This document shows, piece after piece, positions 63,718 to 64,000 of a stretch of DNA of 64,000 nt (positions are counted from its first letter, which is position 1; each line of letters starts with the position of its first letter). The translations under genes and the position numbers were made by a program. This stretch comes from Portunus trituberculatus (lineage: Eukaryota > Arthropoda > Malacostraca > Decapoda > Portunidae). The notes below the pieces were generated by a model. The model was not told the origin of the DNA and did no database searches. It was given only the letters and a program-made list of their open reading frames with translations. The stretch lies in assembly GCF_017591435.1 (NCBI RefSeq), contig NC_059304.1, positions 26,342,282-26,406,281 on the forward strand, read 5' to 3'.

Positions 63718-64000
63718 GGTGGTGGTGGTGGTGGTGGTGGTGGTGGTGGTGGTGGTGGTGGTGTCGTTCAACAACATAACGTGTTCTGATGTTATTATAA
63801 CATAATAGGGGATTGTTTCTGTTGACTCAAGTTCAATAAACATAAACCTTATTCTAAATCAATGAAGGAATGATATATTTAGGAACAATACAAATTTTGA
63901 ATAGTTATGCATAATCTGTTTAAGTGATTTACTCAAATTACATTCTTACGTAAAAGTGCAACACATGGGAATGGAAATTTACACGTTCTGTGAACGAAAA
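63306..64000. other. No gene; (GTT)n/(GTG)n at 63663-63762
   Basis: A GTT tract changes to GTG after about 40 bp, preceded by GT-rich degenerate sequence. A T24 run is at about 63504-63527. The rest is AT-rich and unassigned. Confidence 0.6.

Overview
This is a eukaryotic, repeat-dominated window, most likely from an arthropod and probably a decapod crustacean such as a crab. That is an inference from five perfect TTAGG units at 18659-18687 (the arthropod telomere motif), extreme microsatellite density ((GT)n, (CT)n, (TA)n and (AAT)n on nearly every kilobase), many degraded copies of one jockey-like non-LTR retrotransposon family, and two placeholder gaps of exactly 500 N. No rRNA, CRISPR or bacterial gene structure is visible, and no intact tRNA was found.

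One convincing host gene is present: a single open reading frame at 45282-49184 (+, 1300 aa). It encodes a DC-STAMP-domain multi-pass membrane protein with a C-terminal C4C4-type RING-like finger, the architecture of the DCST1/DCST2/sneaky sperm-membrane family. It is unusual for its length, its apparent lack of introns, seven coding hexapeptide repeats and a long Lys-rich/Gly-Lys linker before the finger. It sits about 340 bp downstream of a roughly 900 bp pure (AT)n tract and is followed by a 33-38 bp minisatellite. A second, weak candidate is a possible SAP-like first exon at 61297.

Everything else recognisable is mobile-element debris. A jockey-like LINE family (called A here) has about 13 fragments on both strands. 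There are also a CR1-like LINE (B, 16.5-18.7 kb), an older CR1/L2-like fragment (12.8-13.2 kb), fragments of at least three more non-LTR families (2.9-3.5, 57.2-58.5 and 58.6-59.6 kb), and two opposed Penelope-like fragments (23.7-25.0 kb). DNA transposons include a 5.5 kb hAT element with matching TIRs and a perfect 8-bp target duplication (50859-56394), a HARBI1-like transposase pseudogene with a recognisable GT-AG intron carrying two MITEs (33.7-35.6 kb), and a possible TTAA-flanked MITE family (11.1 and 33.1 kb). Three tRNA-derived SINE families are seen.

The most informative structure is relational. SINE1 copies end in GGTGAATTACACAC, the CR1-like LINE ends in GGTGAATACACAC, and most copies abut (AC)n. 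This suggests a LINE/SINE partnership coupled to (AC)n microsatellites. Family A and E LINE poly(A) tails likewise run directly into (TA)n or (AG)n tracts. At 50.8-56.6 kb insertion events can be ordered: SINE1 first, then hAT into the SINE, then a family A LINE into the hAT transposase, then (TA)n at the LINE tail.
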